DNA of 39,776 nucleotides from an uncultured Dysosmobacter sp. (GCA_934636905.1 CAKUBJ010000017.1:1-39776); one strand, 5' to 3'; positions 1 to 8,885 are shown, counted from the stretch's first letter. Notes: generated by a model from the letters alone, not told the origin. Program-made: numbers and translations.

Positions 1-1
1 T

Positions 2-68
2 GCGCCTTTAGGCGCGGCCTGTCTTAAGCCCTTATAGGGCTTGTGCAAGCCACCCGTTTTACGGGTGG
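2..68. repeat. Cluster of three short hairpins at the window edge
   Basis: Three perfect hairpins lie head to tail: GCGCCT/AGGCGC (2-15), AAGCCC/GGGCTT (26-42) and CCACCCG-TTTTA-CGGGTGG (50-68), the last followed by TCTTGAC. The third closely resembles a hairpin at 17641-17672, with compensated stem changes. The cluster lies in the 3' region of the minus-strand gene at 112-537, but no T-tract marks it as a simple terminator. Hairpins like these occur at the right ends of IS200/IS605-type elements, so a remnant of such an end is possible. Any associated gene would lie outside the window. Confidence 0.5.
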
Positions 69-111
69 TCTTGACTTCCATTTATAAAGGATTCTGACCA
101 TTCCTGCGGAC

Positions 112-537
112 TTATGTTTTGGCGTTGATTTTGGCGCCGCATTTGGGACAGGTGATGACGATTTTCCCCTTTCCCACCGGCACCCGGCAGACAGTGCCGC
201 ATTTACAGGTGAAATACCTGTGATCCCGGTCTGCCCGGCGGGCTTTGGCGCTTGCGGCGCTGCTTTTCAGCTTCCAGAACCGGCTCATGAATTTCTGATT
301 TTCCTCCCGCCGTTTGGGAAGGTTTTTGGAAAACATCCGGAACAGGAGATAGACTGCCATGACGGTAATCAGCAGGTCGCCGATCCGTGCCAGCAGGGCA
401 GACTTCGTCACCATGACAAGAAGCGCCCGGAGGATACACAGCGCCAGATACACCCACAGGAGGATCTGATTCATCTGATCCATGCCGTTCCGTCCGTACA
501 TGAACCGTGCCACCGCACATCTGAATTTATAGAGCAT
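112..537 (-). CDS. Small membrane protein with C-terminal zinc ribbon
   Basis: A 141-residue protein of unknown function. The N-terminal half carries two hydrophobic segments (about residues 26-42 and 48-67). A basic linker follows, then a zinc-ribbon-like tail with cysteines at 111, 113 and 117 and a CPKCG motif at 130-134. The basic stretch between the ribbon halves (VPVGKGKIVITC) is typical of a small hypothetical family common in Clostridia, in which a membrane anchor carries a cytoplasmic ribbon. The start at 537 has an upstream GAGG; internal ATGs at residues 13 or 19 are possible alternatives. Frames on the opposite strand are unlikely to be real because this one keeps hydrophobic and cysteine motifs. 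It appears monocistronic. Confidence 0.75.
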   Translation of the reverse strand: MLYKFRCAVARFMYGRNGMDQMNQILLWVYLALCILRALLVMVTKSALLARIGDLLITVMAVYLLFRMFSKNLPKRREENQKFMSRFWKLKSSAASAKARRADRDHRYFTCKCGTVCRVPVGKGKIVITCPKCGAKINAKT

Positions 538-674
538 ACGTTTGCTGCCTCTTTCCGCAGACGGCTCCGAAGCCGTCTTTCTGTTTACATGGTTATTTTA
601 ACGGAAAGCGCATCATCTGGCAACGGTTTGGCGGCGAAGTTTACAAAAAAGTAATTTCTTTCTGCTGACAGCCG

Positions 675-683
675 TGGTAAAAT
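675..683 (+). promoter_or_regulatory. Extended -10 promoter of htpG
   Basis: TGG-TAAAAT forms an extended -10 (TGnTAAAAT). The -35 region 17 bases upstream is poor. No CIRCE inverted repeat (TTAGCACTC-N9-GAGTGCTAA) is visible, so HrcA control is not supported. Confidence 0.5.
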
Positions 684-720
684 AAGGTCAAATCAAAAAT
701 ACACAAAGGAAGTGTTGGTT

Positions 721-2604
721 TTGGCGAAAAAACAATTCAAGGCGGAGTCCAAACGCCTGCTGGATCTGATGATCAACTCCATCTACACCCACAAGGAGAT
801 ATTCCTCCGGGAGATCATCTCCAATGCCAGCGACGCCTGCGACAAGCTGTGCTATCAGGCGCTGACGGATGACAGCGTAAAGCTGGCCCGGAAGGACTTC
901 AAAATTGACCTGACGGCGGATAAGGACGCCCGCACCATCACCGTGGCGGACAACGGCATCGGTATGGACAGGGAGGATCTGGAGAACAATCTGGGGGTTA
1001 TCGCCTCTTCCGGCTCCTATAAGTTCAAGCAGGAAGTAGGGGACGACGCCAAGGACACCGACGTCATCGGCCAGTTCGGCGTGGGCTTCTACTCCGCTTT
1101 CATGGTCTGCGATCAGGTGACGGTCCGCACCCGGAAGTTCGGCAGCGACACCGCCTACCAGTGGCAGTCCTCCGGAGCGGACGGCTACACCATCACGGAG
1201 TGCGATAAGGAGGCGGCAGGCACCGAGGTCATCATGCACCTGAAGCCCGACACCGACGACGAGCATTACAGCGAGTTTCTGGACGAGTGGAAGCTGAAGG
1301 AACTGGTGACGAAATACTCCGACTATATCCGCTTCCCCATCCGCATGGCCGTTACCAAAACCCGGAAGAAGGAGGGCAGCCCCGACGACAAGCCGGAGTA
1401 TGAGTCCTATTCCGAGGTGGAGACGCTGAACTCCATGGTGCCCATCTGGCAGCGGAAGAAGTCCAGCGTCAAGCCGGAGGAGTACAACAAGTTCTATCGG
1501 GACAAGTTCCACGAATATACGGATCCCCAGCGGGTGATTACCGTGTCCGCCGAGGGTGCCGTGACCTATAAGGCACTGCTGTTCATCCCCGGCGAAACGC
1601 CCTTCAACTACTACACCAAGGAATACGAGAAGGGTCTGCAGCTCTATTCCAGCGGCGTGCTCATCATGGATAAGTGCGCCGACCTGCTGCCGGAGCACTT
1701 CCGGTTTGTCCGGGGCGTGGTGGATTCTCCCGATCTGAGCCTGAACATCTCCCGGGAACTCTTGCAGCATGACCGGCAGCTGAAGGTCATTGCCGCCAAT
1801 CTGGAAAAGAAAATCCGGAGCGAACTGCTGAAGATGCTGAAGGACGAGCGGGACAGCTACGAAGTTTTCTGGAAGAACTTCGGCCGCCAGATCAAATACG
1901 GCATCACCGCCGACTACGGCGCCCATAAGGAACTTTTGCAGGATCTGCTGCTGTTCTACTCCTCCACGGAGAAGAAGCTGGTGACGCTGGACGAGTACGT
2001 TTCCCGGATGAAGGAGGATCAGAAGGTCATCTATTACGCCGCCGGTGAAACGGCGGACAGAATCGACCGCCTGCCCCAGTTGGAAGCCCTGAAGGATCAG
2101 GGAATGGAGATCCTTTACTTCACCGAGGAGGTGGACGAGTTCGCTGCCCAGATCCTGCACACCTACAAGGACAAGGAGTTCCGCTCCGCCATGGACGGCG
2201 CCGCAGAGGAGGGCGCGCAGGAGAAAGCCAAAGAGGAGGCGGACGCCCACAAGGACGTGTTTGCCTTCATGAAGGAAACCCTGGGGGACGAGGTCAGCGA
2301 GGTGAAGCCCGCCGTCCGGCTGAAATCCCACCCTGTGTGCCTCACCGCCGGGGAGGGACTCAGCTTCGAGATGGAGAAATACTTCCAGATGATGCAGCCG
2401 GACAGCGGCATCAAGGCCCAGCGGATTCTTGAGGTCAACACGGAGCACCCGGTGTTTGCCGCGCTGGAATCCGCCGTCACTGCCGACCCGGAGAAAGCAA
2501 AGAAATACACCCGTCTGCTGTACGATCAGGCGCTGCTGATTGCAGGCCTGCCGCTGGAGGATCCCTCCGGCTATACGGATCTGGTGTGCGAGCTGATGAA
2601 GTGA
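721..2604 (+). CDS. htpG: Molecular chaperone HtpG (Hsp90 family)
   Basis: ATP-dependent cytosolic Hsp90 chaperone. The N-terminal GHKL ATPase domain shows the expected motifs: ISNASDACDK (ATP/Mg Asn-Glu region), DNGIGM and GQFGVGFYSAFMV. The middle domain carries the NISRELLQ segment with the catalytic-loop arginine, and a C-terminal dimerisation domain follows. Length is about 627 residues, normal for the family. I chose the TTG at 721 (product begins MAKKQFKAESKRLLDLM), because AAAGGAAG at 705-712 lies eight bases upstream and the family N-terminus aligns there. The GTG at 712 lies inside that ribosome binding site. The gene is monocistronic, with a strong terminator downstream. Its long antisense frame is a codon-bias artefact. 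Confidence 0.97.
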   Translation: MAKKQFKAESKRLLDLMINSIYTHKEIFLREIISNASDACDKLCYQALTDDSVKLARKDFKIDLTADKDARTITVADNGIGMDREDLENNLGVIASSGSYKFKQEVGDDAKDTDVIGQFGVGFYSAFMVCDQVTVRTRKFGSDTAYQWQSSGADGYTITECDKEAAGTEVIMHLKPDTDDEHYSEFLDEWKLKELVTKYSDYIRFPIRMAVTKTRKKEGSPDDKPEYESYSEVETLNSMVPIWQRKKSSVKPEEYNKFYRDKFHEYTDPQRVITVSAEGAVTYKALLFIPGETPFNYYTKEYEKGLQLYSSGVLIMDKCADLLPEHFRFVRGVVDSPDLSLNISRELLQHDRQLKVIAANLEKKIRSELLKMLKDERDSYEVFWKNFGRQIKYGITADYGAHKELLQDLLLFYSSTEKKLVTLDEYVSRMKEDQKVIYYAAGETADRIDRLPQLEALKDQGMEILYFTEEVDEFAAQILHTYKDKEFRSAMDGAAEEGAQEKAKEEADAHKDVFAFMKETLGDEVSEVKPAVRLKSHPVCLTAGEGLSFEMEKYFQMMQPDSGIKAQRILEVNTEHPVFAALESAVTADPEKAKKYTRLLYDQALLIAGLPLEDPSGYTDLVCELMK

Positions 2605-2691
2605 GTCTGCTGCCGTATGCTGGAGAAATCGGCACAGAAAAGCAAAGGGAAATCCCACGGAGCCGGATCATCCGATCCGGCTCCTGCCGAT

Positions 2692-2735
2692 AAAACCGCG
2701 CCCTCCATGAACACATGGAGGGCGCGGTTTTGTTA
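2692..2735 (+). terminator. Rho-independent terminator of htpG
   Basis: A perfect 18-bp stem (2692-2709 with 2714-2731) with an AACA loop ends in TTTT-G-TT. A second perfect 9-bp hairpin, AGCCGGATC/GATCCGGCT, lies just upstream at 2661-2682. Confidence 0.9.
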
Positions 2736-2739
2736 TGCA

Positions 2740-3079
2740 ATAAAAACCATAGCCGGCCGGGACTGCTCGGCTCCTATTGCCGTCGCGCCCTGCCAACTAT
2801 GGTTCTATCAGTAATGCAAACCGGAATGTCAATCGATAGATTTCTCAGAGAAAAGCCCATCACCGGTAACGGCTCTTCCGCTCGGGAGAGCGGCGCTCTA
2901 AATGGTGACAGGCTTTCTGCGGATACAGTATCACAGCCGGGGAAATCCGTCAAGGAGAGGTTTTCCCTGAAAAGCGATAGTACCCGATGGGATTGCGGAT
3001 TTCTGCGTCCGGGTATGACGCACGCCGGCGCAGATTGGAATATCGGAGCGTTTCCCGGTCAAACGCATCCCTGGCCGCA
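2740..3079. other. Intergenic stretch with a long imperfect stem-loop
   Basis: No credible gene is seen in these 340 bases. AACCATAG (2745-2752) and CTATGGTT (2797-2804) are complementary. A longer imperfect stem joins AAAGCC...TCACC (2852-2863) to GGTGA...GGCTTT (2904-2916), with smaller internal hairpins. Read on the minus strand this second structure ends GGGCTTTTCTC, so it could terminate the asparaginase operon. A small structured RNA is the alternative. Confidence 0.35.
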
Positions 3080-4072
3080 TCAGCCGGCGGGGAAGAGAAT
3101 ATCCTTTGCCACCGGGGTGTAGAACAGCTTTTCCACCCGGGCACGCTCATGGGTCTGCCCGAGAATCCACATGAGTTTTGCCACCACGGCCTCCGTGGTC
3201 ATGTCGTAGGCCTCCAGCACCCGGAGATCCGCCTTCAGGCTGTGCCCCACATGGTAAACCCCCACGTCACTGCCCTCGCTGGGTACCTGCGTGGTGAGAA
3301 CGATGAAGCGCCCCCGGGCCATCCAGTCCCGCAGGCAGGCGTAAAAGCCGCCCTGCTCAGGCAGGCCGCCGACGCCGAAACTCTCGATAATCAGGGCGTC
3401 GTTCCGCTCCAGAAAGAAGTCGGCGGCGGCGCGATCCTGTCCCGGCGTCAACTTCAGAAGAGCAACCTTTGTATCCAGCGTGTCGCAGAAAACCGGCGCA
3501 TCGGCGCAGTCCTGCCGGATGTAGCGCAGCAGGATCCCATCCCGCAGAACCCCCAGATCCGGGTAGTTGATGCTGGAAAAGGCCTGAAAACTCTTGGTGC
3601 GGGTCTTGCGGGCACGGGTGCCCAGAATCACATGGCTGTTGAACACGATGGACACACCGGGCAGGTCAGAAGCCGCGCAGCGGAAGGCATCCGTCAGGTT
3701 GATTTTGGAATCGGTGGAGTCGAAGCTAATGGGCTTCTGGGCGCCAGTGAGGATCACCGGCTTGGGGCTTCCCTGAATGAGATAGCTGAGTGCCGCAGCG
3801 GTGTAGGCCATGGTGTCGGTGCCGTGGGTAATGACGAAGCCGTCATAGCGACCGTAGTTTTCCCGGATGCAGCGCACCATGTCCAGCCAGTGCTCCGGGC
3901 GCATATTGGTGCTGTCCAGATTCAGCAGCTGCACGCAGTCCACGTCGCAGATGCCGGAAACGGCAGGCAGGCGGCTCATCAGCTGCTCCGTAGTCAGTTC
4001 CGGCGCCAGACCGCTTTCCGTCACATCGGAGGCAATGGTGCCTCCGGTGCCGATCAGCAGGATTTTTTTCAT
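3080..4072 (-). CDS. ansA: L-asparaginase, type I
   Basis: Hydrolyses asparagine to aspartate and ammonia in the cytoplasm. The 330-residue product has both catalytic signatures: GTGGTIAS near the start (nucleophilic Thr12) and HGTDTM at 83-88 (Thr85 and Asp86). A lysine in the GTRARKTRT segment (about Lys156) completes the triad. No signal peptide is present, which fits the cytoplasmic type I group. The ATG at 4072 has GGAGGAAAACA directly upstream; the frame remains open further upstream but overlaps the preceding gene and lacks family similarity there. It is the last gene of a five-gene minus-strand operon, 14 bases after the nuclease gene. ansA versus a generic asparaginase name rests on motif recognition only. 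Confidence 0.93.
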   Translation of the reverse strand: MKKILLIGTGGTIASDVTESGLAPELTTEQLMSRLPAVSGICDVDCVQLLNLDSTNMRPEHWLDMVRCIRENYGRYDGFVITHGTDTMAYTAAALSYLIQGSPKPVILTGAQKPISFDSTDSKINLTDAFRCAASDLPGVSIVFNSHVILGTRARKTRTKSFQAFSSINYPDLGVLRDGILLRYIRQDCADAPVFCDTLDTKVALLKLTPGQDRAAADFFLERNDALIIESFGVGGLPEQGGFYACLRDWMARGRFIVLTTQVPSEGSDVGVYHVGHSLKADLRVLEAYDMTTEAVVAKLMWILGQTHERARVEKLFYTPVAKDILFPAG

Positions 4073-4086
4073 TGTTTTCCTCCGTT

Positions 4087-5187
4087 TCAGCCCAGATCCC
4101 GGTGATCCAGCGCAGCCAGCCCGAACCGGGCGGCCATGGTGACGGTGTGCCGCTCCTCCTCCGTCCGGGCATCCTCCAGCCGGGCTTTCAGATCCCTCAG
4201 GAACAGCCCCCGGAGGGAGTCCTCCTCCGCCCGGCTCCACAGATCCTCCGCCAGCCGGGTCTGATCCCGGATTTCCAGCGCGTAGAACCGGTCTGCCAGC
4301 GCTTCCGTCAGAGCCTCCGCCTGTACGCCGCCGGCGCCGGTTTCCCCGGCAAGGAGAATCCGGTACAGATCCCGGAGGGTATCGGCAGGAAGGGCAGCCT
4401 CCACGGCAGCGCGAGGTTCCCGGCCGGTGACGTCCACCGTCAGAATCTCATAGCGGTGCCGGGCAAAGGGGACAAAGGTCAGGGACACCGCCCCGGCATC
4501 GTCCACGGTGCCGGCATAGAAGCCCTTTTCCCCCAGTTCGTCAAAGCCGCGCCCCTCGGGACAGCCCGGCCATGCACAGAGGGTCTTCCCGAAGCGCAGC
4601 GGCTCCGTCCGCTTATGGACGTGCCCCAGCGCCAGATAGGAAAGGCCGCTGCCGGCGATTTCCTCCTTCCGGATGGGGTCATACCGGGCTTCCGCAGCCT
4701 CCAGTTCCCCGTGGAGCAGACCTATGTGCAGTTTTCCATCTTCCGGAGCGGAGAAGCCGGCAAGAAAGCCGTCAGGCTGTGACGGGGCGGAGAAAGCCGC
4801 CCCGTGGATTACCAGATTTTTCTCCGGCCACTCCGCGCTTTCCAGCCGGGACTGGGTGAAAATATGCACGTTTTCCGGCCATTCCACCGTTAAATACGGG
4901 CTGCCGGGGCCGTACCAGTCGTGATTCCCAGGGGCGATGAAAATCCGCGCCTCCGTCTGTCCCAGCGCGGCGGCAAGGCTTTCCGCCGTATCCCGGTAGG
5001 CGGAGGCGCTGTCAAACAGGTCGCCTGCCAGCAGCACCAGTTCGATGCCGTTCTGGTTGACGTAGTTGACAAGGCGCATGGGCAGCTCCCGGCTCTCCCG
5101 GCGGCGGGCGGCGGCCTGCCGGGGCGGCAGGCCGGCAAAGGCGCTGTCCAGATGGAAATCCGCCGCGTGAATGAACCTCAGCATCAT
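4087..5187 (-). CDS. SbcD/YhaO-like metallophosphoesterase (DNA repair nuclease family)
   Basis: Calcineurin-like phosphoesterase of 366 residues with all metal-binding motifs in order: Asp10/His12 (HAADFHLD), GDLFD at 55-59, GNHDW at 87-91, LLHGE around His159 and GHVH at 188-191. This pattern and the C-terminal extension match the exonuclease group that includes SbcD and Bacillus YhaO, which act on DNA ends with a coiled-coil ATPase partner. No SbcC or YhaN-like gene is next to it. Two ATGs are possible, 5187 (overlapping the upstream TGA by one base) and 5184; GAGG spacing slightly favours the second. It is fourth in the ymdB-to-ansA operon and probably translationally coupled. Confidence 0.85.
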   Translation of the reverse strand: MMLRFIHAADFHLDSAFAGLPPRQAAARRRESRELPMRLVNYVNQNGIELVLLAGDLFDSASAYRDTAESLAAALGQTEARIFIAPGNHDWYGPGSPYLTVEWPENVHIFTQSRLESAEWPEKNLVIHGAAFSAPSQPDGFLAGFSAPEDGKLHIGLLHGELEAAEARYDPIRKEEIAGSGLSYLALGHVHKRTEPLRFGKTLCAWPGCPEGRGFDELGEKGFYAGTVDDAGAVSLTFVPFARHRYEILTVDVTGREPRAAVEAALPADTLRDLYRILLAGETGAGGVQAEALTEALADRFYALEIRDQTRLAEDLWSRAEEDSLRGLFLRDLKARLEDARTEEERHTVTMAARFGLAALDHRDLG

Positions 5188-5678
5188 CAGGCCTCTTTTT
5201 CCTCCGGCCGCCAGCCCTTGGTGACGTCAATCCACGCCACAAAGTTGGAGGAATACTTCTCCAACTCTTCACAGGTCATCTCAATGGCGCTGTTGCTGCT
5301 GCCGGCGGCGGGGAACACGGTGTCAAACCGCTTCAGGGACACGTCCAGATAGGTTTTCACATTCTCCGGCAGGGCAAAGGAACAAACGCCGCCGGGGTCG
5401 TGGCCAATCATGGTGTGGGCCTCGTCAAAGGTCAGCATTTTGGCCTTGGTGTGGAACTGAGCCTTGTAGCGGCTGTTGTCCACCTTGGCGTCCCCCGCCA
5501 TGACGATGATGATAGGCTCTTCGCCGATTTTGAAACTCATGGACTTGGCAATGCGGACGCCTTCCACCCCTACGGCTGCCGCCGCCAGTTCCACCGTGGC
5601 GGAGGAGACGGGAAACTCCCGGATGCGGTCTTCGATACCAAGCGTTCTGAAATATTCTCTTACTCTTTGAATGGACAT
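5187..5678 (-). CDS. YbaK/EbsC-type aminoacyl-tRNA deacylase
   Basis: A 163-residue single-domain protein of the YbaK/ProX editing family. These proteins hydrolyse mischarged aminoacyl-tRNAs such as Cys-tRNAPro or Ala-tRNAPro, or related esters. Supporting motifs are the AKSMSFK segment (conserved Lys45), GDAKVD, HDPGGVCSFAL (family GGV-C-PF signature, here C-S-F) and the YLD-SL stretch. The amino acid specificity cannot be read from sequence alone. It overlaps the downstream nuclease start by one base, a sign of coupled translation, and begins 19 bases after the Nudix stop. The start ATG at 5678 has a GAGG-type site just upstream. Confidence 0.88.
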   Translation of the reverse strand: MSIQRVREYFRTLGIEDRIREFPVSSATVELAAAAVGVEGVRIAKSMSFKIGEEPIIIVMAGDAKVDNSRYKAQFHTKAKMLTFDEAHTMIGHDPGGVCSFALPENVKTYLDVSLKRFDTVFPAAGSSNSAIEMTCEELEKYSSNFVAWIDVTKGWRPEEKEA

Positions 5679-5697
5679 GATGATTTCCTCTTGATTG

Positions 5698-6174
5698 TTA
5701 CAGTTTTACAGGCTTGTCGTTGAAATATTCGCTGTAGGGGCTGCCCCGCAGGCAGCAGGGCAGCATTGCCTCCACGGCGGAACTGATATTTTCCGGCAGG
5801 GCGGAAACGGGGAACCAGCGCAGTCCGGCGTTTTTCTCCGGCTCCATCACCGTGGGGGTTCCCGTATACTTCCTGATGAGGAAGCAGAGGTCGTAATAGG
5901 TGCGGCCGTCCCCGCCGGACACCCGGTGGCACAGGTGGAGAAATTCCACATCGGCGGGAGCCACGGCAATCCCCAGTTCCTCCCGACACTCCCGGGCTGC
6001 GGCCTGACGGGCCGTTTCGTTTTCGTCCACATGGCCGCTGCCGGCAAAGTCCCAGCTGCCGTCCATGTAGCCGGTGTTCTGCCGCAGGTGCAGCAGCACC
6101 TCCTGCCCCTGTGCCCCCTCCCGCAGGAGGATGGGGAACACGGCGGAATAGGAGCGGTAATGTTCTTCTCTCAT
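5698..6174 (-). CDS. Nudix hydrolase
   Basis: A 158-residue Nudix protein. A complete Nudix box (G-x5-E-x7-R-E-x2-E-E-x-G) spans residues 47-69, from GHVDENE to REELGI, with all metal-binding glutamates present. Such enzymes cleave nucleoside diphosphates linked to another moiety, often removing oxidised nucleotides. The substrate is not identifiable here. The ATG at 6174 follows a purine-rich GAGGGGGAAAG site. Further upstream the open frame runs into the ymdB stop without similarity. It starts 11 bases after ymdB and precedes the tRNA deacylase gene, so it sits in a quality-control operon. Confidence 0.9.
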   Translation of the reverse strand: MREEHYRSYSAVFPILLREGAQGQEVLLHLRQNTGYMDGSWDFAGSGHVDENETARQAAARECREELGIAVAPADVEFLHLCHRVSGGDGRTYYDLCFLIRKYTGTPTVMEPEKNAGLRWFPVSALPENISSAVEAMLPCCLRGSPYSEYFNDKPVKL

Positions 6175-6185
6175 TGCTTTCCCCC

Positions 6186-6959
6186 TCACCGGATGTCTAC
6201 CCGCTCCACGGCGGTGCACAGCCCCGTGGCGCTGTCCAGGGTGAACACCGCCCCCTGCAGCTTGCAGGGGCCGTCGGGGTTGCGGTAGCGCCCCGGCAGA
6301 CCGCCCAGAAACGTCTCCACCGACTGCGCCGGCTCCACTCCCAGCACGGATTCGATGGGGCCGGTCATACCCAAATCCGTAATGTAGCCGGTGCCGTGGG
6401 GATAGACCCGCTCATCGGCGGTGGGAACGTGGGTGTGGGTGCCCCAGAGGGCGCTGACCCGCCCGTCCAGATGGTAGCCCATGGCCAGCTTCTCACTGGT
6501 GGCCTCTGCGTGGAAGTCCACCAGCGTAAAGTCCGCCGCGTCCTGCTTCAGCAGGCGGTCTGCCAGCGTGAAGGGGTTTTCGGCGTTCCATTGCAGGGTA
6601 CACCGCCCGATGAGGCTGAGAACCCGGAAGCGCAGGCCGTTGAGGTCGAAGATTCCGCAGCCTCGCCCCGGCATCCGGCCGGACAGGTTGGCAGGGCGCA
6701 GCAGCCAGGGCGTCTCGTCCAGCATCCGGCAGATTTCCATCTTCCCGAAGGTGTGGTTCCCCAGCGTCACCACGTCGGCGCCGGCATCGTAGACCCGCCG
6801 GGCCTGCCGGCAGGTCAGCCCCACCCCGGAGATGTTCTCCCCGTTGACAACGGTGAAGGAGATGTTTTTCAGCTTTTGCAGGGGACGCAGGCAGCGCTCC
6901 AGATGGGCAAGCCCGGCCTCGCCCACCACGTCTCCCACGGCCAGAACGGAATACAGCAT
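6186..6959 (-). CDS. ymdB: YmdB-family metallophosphoesterase (2',3'-cAMP phosphodiesterase)
   Basis: This 257-residue protein matches Bacillus YmdB closely along its length: VGDVVG at 8-13, NGEN, GNHTF, RPAN, DFHAEATSEK, GTHTHVPTAD and ITDLGMTGP. In Bacillus the enzyme hydrolyses 2',3'-cyclic AMP and affects biofilm and motility decisions. I chose ATG 6959 (MLYSVLAVGDVVG), which has GGAGGG upstream; an ATG six codons earlier overlaps that site. It is the first gene of the five-gene minus operon and diverges from rny, whereas in Bacillus rny and ymdB are co-directional neighbours. The association survives but the orientation is changed. Confidence 0.95.
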   Translation of the reverse strand: MLYSVLAVGDVVGEAGLAHLERCLRPLQKLKNISFTVVNGENISGVGLTCRQARRVYDAGADVVTLGNHTFGKMEICRMLDETPWLLRPANLSGRMPGRGCGIFDLNGLRFRVLSLIGRCTLQWNAENPFTLADRLLKQDAADFTLVDFHAEATSEKLAMGYHLDGRVSALWGTHTHVPTADERVYPHGTGYITDLGMTGPIESVLGVEPAQSVETFLGGLPGRYRNPDGPCKLQGAVFTLDSATGLCTAVERVDIR

Positions 6960-6996
6960 CGACGACCCTCCATGCAATCACGGAAATTTCCCGTTT

Positions 6997-7025
6997 ATTC
7001 TATCCCATTTTTCCCGGTTTGGCAA
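6997..7025 (-). promoter_or_regulatory. Sigma-A promoter of the ymdB operon
   Basis: On the minus strand TTGCCA (7025-7020), a 17-base spacer and TAGAAT (7002-6997) form a good promoter about 37 bases upstream of the ymdB start. Confidence 0.75.
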
Positions 7026-7086
7026 GGCGCATCTCCGGCAGACCCCCGGCGGGAAAAGTTCTCCGTCGAAATTTACAGCATTTGAC

Positions 7087-7115
7087 TTGACATAACTGCC
7101 TCCGCTGATTAAACT
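7087..7115 (+). promoter_or_regulatory. Sigma-A promoter of rny
   Basis: TTGACA (7087-7092), a 17-base spacer and TAAACT (7110-7115). This implies a 5' leader of about 138 bases before the rny start, in which I see no known riboswitch. Confidence 0.7.
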
Positions 7116-7259
7116 ATATAAGGATCATCATAGGCGGAAAGGGGTTCGCCTGTTTGTGTTCTGAACCGTGCCGATCGGCCTTTGCGGCGGATGGGACGGT
7201 GAATTTTATGGCGTTTTGCAGGAGCAATCCGCCGAATTGAAAGGAAGGAATCACAGTAT

Positions 7260-8792
7260 ATGCTGACCGTGATCGTAGGCGTTCTGGCTGCTCTGATCGG
7301 TTTTGCAGGTGGCTTCTTCTATCGTAAAAGTGTGTCTGAAAAGGAAATCTCCAGCGCCGAAGAAGAAGGCCGGCGCATTGTCAACGAAGCCATCAAGAGT
7401 GCCGAAACCAAGAAGAAGGAAGCACTGCTGGAAGCCAAGGAGGAGATTCTGAAAAGCCGTACCGACTACGAAAAGGAAGAAAAATCCCGCAGAGCCGACC
7501 TGCAGCGGCAGGAAAACCGTCTGCAGCAGAAAGAAGAAAACATGGATCGCAAGCTGGAGGCCATTGAGAAGAAAGAGGACTCTCTGGCGCAGAAGCACGC
7601 GGCCATGGAAAAGGAACAGGAGGAGATCCGCACCATCAAGCAGAGCCAGACGGCCATGCTGGAAAAGATCTCCGGCTTCACCGCCGATGAGGCAAAGGAT
7701 TACCTCATCCAGCAGGTGGAAAATGAAGTCACCCATGAGACTGCCCTCAAAATCAAAGAGGTGGAGTCCCGGATGAAGGAAGAGTGCGAAACCCGTGCCC
7801 GGGAGGTGGTGGCGCAGGCCATCCAGCGCTGTGCCGCCGACTCCGTGGCCGAACTGACCGTCAGTGTGGTTCCCCTGCCCAATGACGAGATGAAGGGCCG
7901 CATCATCGGCCGGGAGGGCCGCAACATCCGCACCATCGAAACCCTCACCGGCGTGGATCTCATCATCGACGACACGCCGGAGGCCATTACCGTCTCCTGC
8001 TTTGAGCCTGTCCGCCGGGAGATTGCCCGTCTGGCGCTGGAAAAACTCATTGCCGACGGCCGGATCCATCCCACCCACATTGAGGAGATGGTGGAAAAGG
8101 CCCGCCGGGAGGTGGAGGCCACCATCAAGTCCGAGGGCGAGCGTGCCATGTTCGAATGCGGCATCCGCAATCTCCACCCCGAACTGGTGAAGATGCTGGG
8201 ACGGCTCCATTACCGCACCAGCTACGGCCAGAACGTCCTGCAGCACTCCATTGAGGTGTCCCACATCGCCGGCATGATGGCGGCGGAACTGGGCGCCGAC
8301 GTCCAGACCGCCAAGCGGGCCGGCCTGCTTCACGACTTGGGCAAGTCCATCGACCACGAGATGGAGGGCACCCATGTGCAGCTGGGCGTGGAGTTCGCCC
8401 GGAAGTACAAGGAGAAGGAAGAGATTATCCACGCCATCGAGGCCCACCACAACGACGTGGAGCCCCGCACCATTGTGGCCTGCCTTGTACAGGCGGCAGA
8501 CGCCATTTCTGCGGCACGCCCCGGCGCACGGCGGGAGAATCTGGAAAACTACATCAAGCGGCTGGAGCAGCTTGAGAGCATTGCCTCCTCCTTCCACGGT
8601 GTGGAAAAGGCCTACGCCATTCAGGCCGGCCGGGAGGTGCGGGTGATGGTGAAGCCCGAGCAGGTCAACGAAGATCAGATGGTGATCCTGGCCCGTGACC
8701 TGGCCAAAAAGATCGAGGAAGAGATGGAATATCCCGGCCAGATCAAGGTCAATCTCATCCGGGAAACCAAGTGCGTCGAATACGCAAAGTAA
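7260..8792 (+). CDS. rny: Ribonuclease Y
   Basis: Membrane-anchored endoribonuclease that initiates mRNA turnover in Firmicutes. Domain order in the 510 residues is classical: an N-terminal transmembrane anchor (2-20), a long charged coiled coil (about 25-185), a KH domain with [12 protein letters not shown] at 213-224, and an HD domain with LLHDLGKS (His358-Asp359) and HHNDVEP. The ATG at 7260 has AAGGAAGGAA upstream at suitable spacing. The gene is monocistronic, with its own promoter and terminator, and diverges from ymdB. Length is typical, and no key residue is missing. Confidence 0.98.
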   Translation: MLTVIVGVLAALIGFAGGFFYRKSVSEKEISSAEEEGRRIVNEAIKSAETKKKEALLEAKEEILKSRTDYEKEEKSRRADLQRQENRLQQKEENMDRKLEAIEKKEDSLAQKHAAMEKEQEEIRTIKQSQTAMLEKISGFTADEAKDYLIQQVENEVTHETALKIKEVESRMKEECETRAREVVAQAIQRCAADSVAELTVSVVPLPNDEMKGRIIGREGRNIRTIETLTGVDLIIDDTPEAITVSCFEPVRREIARLALEKLIADGRIHPTHIEEMVEKARREVEATIKSEGERAMFECGIRNLHPELVKMLGRLHYRTSYGQNVLQHSIEVSHIAGMMAAELGADVQTAKRAGLLHDLGKSIDHEMEGTHVQLGVEFARKYKEKEEIIHAIEAHHNDVEPRTIVACLVQAADAISAARPGARRENLENYIKRLEQLESIASSFHGVEKAYAIQAGREVRVMVKPEQVNEDQMVILARDLAKKIEEEMEYPGQIKVNLIRETKCVEYAK

Positions 8793-8804
8793 TAAACCGT
8801 CGAA

Positions 8805-8841
8805 AAACTCCCCCAAGGACGATTCCTTGGGGGAGTTTGTT
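8805..8841 (+). terminator. Rho-independent terminator of rny
   Basis: Perfect 14-bp stem AACTCCCCCAAGGA (8806-8819) with its complement (8824-8837), loop CGAT, A's on the left and a short T-rich tail. It may also serve the convergent lipoprotein gene at 8886. Confidence 0.88.
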
Positions 8842-8885
8842 GTAAAAAAGTGTTTTACGAGAATGGTATCGCAGCCCGGAGGCGG

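Noticed and set aside
220..654. Plus-strand frame over the zinc-ribbon gene
   Set aside because: It has no hydrophobic or domain pattern, while the opposite strand encodes membrane segments and CxxC motifs.
600..711. CIRCE-type heat-shock operator before htpG
   Set aside because: No TTAGCACTC/GAGTGCTAA inverted repeat is present.
688..2658. A 656-codon minus-strand frame opposite htpG
   Set aside because: Same artefact; its composition (His, Leu, Gly, Gln rich) is that of an antisense reading and htpG is unambiguous.
2715..3122. A 135-codon plus-strand frame after htpG
   Set aside because: It begins within the terminator hairpin and runs into the antisense of ansA; no ribosome binding site.
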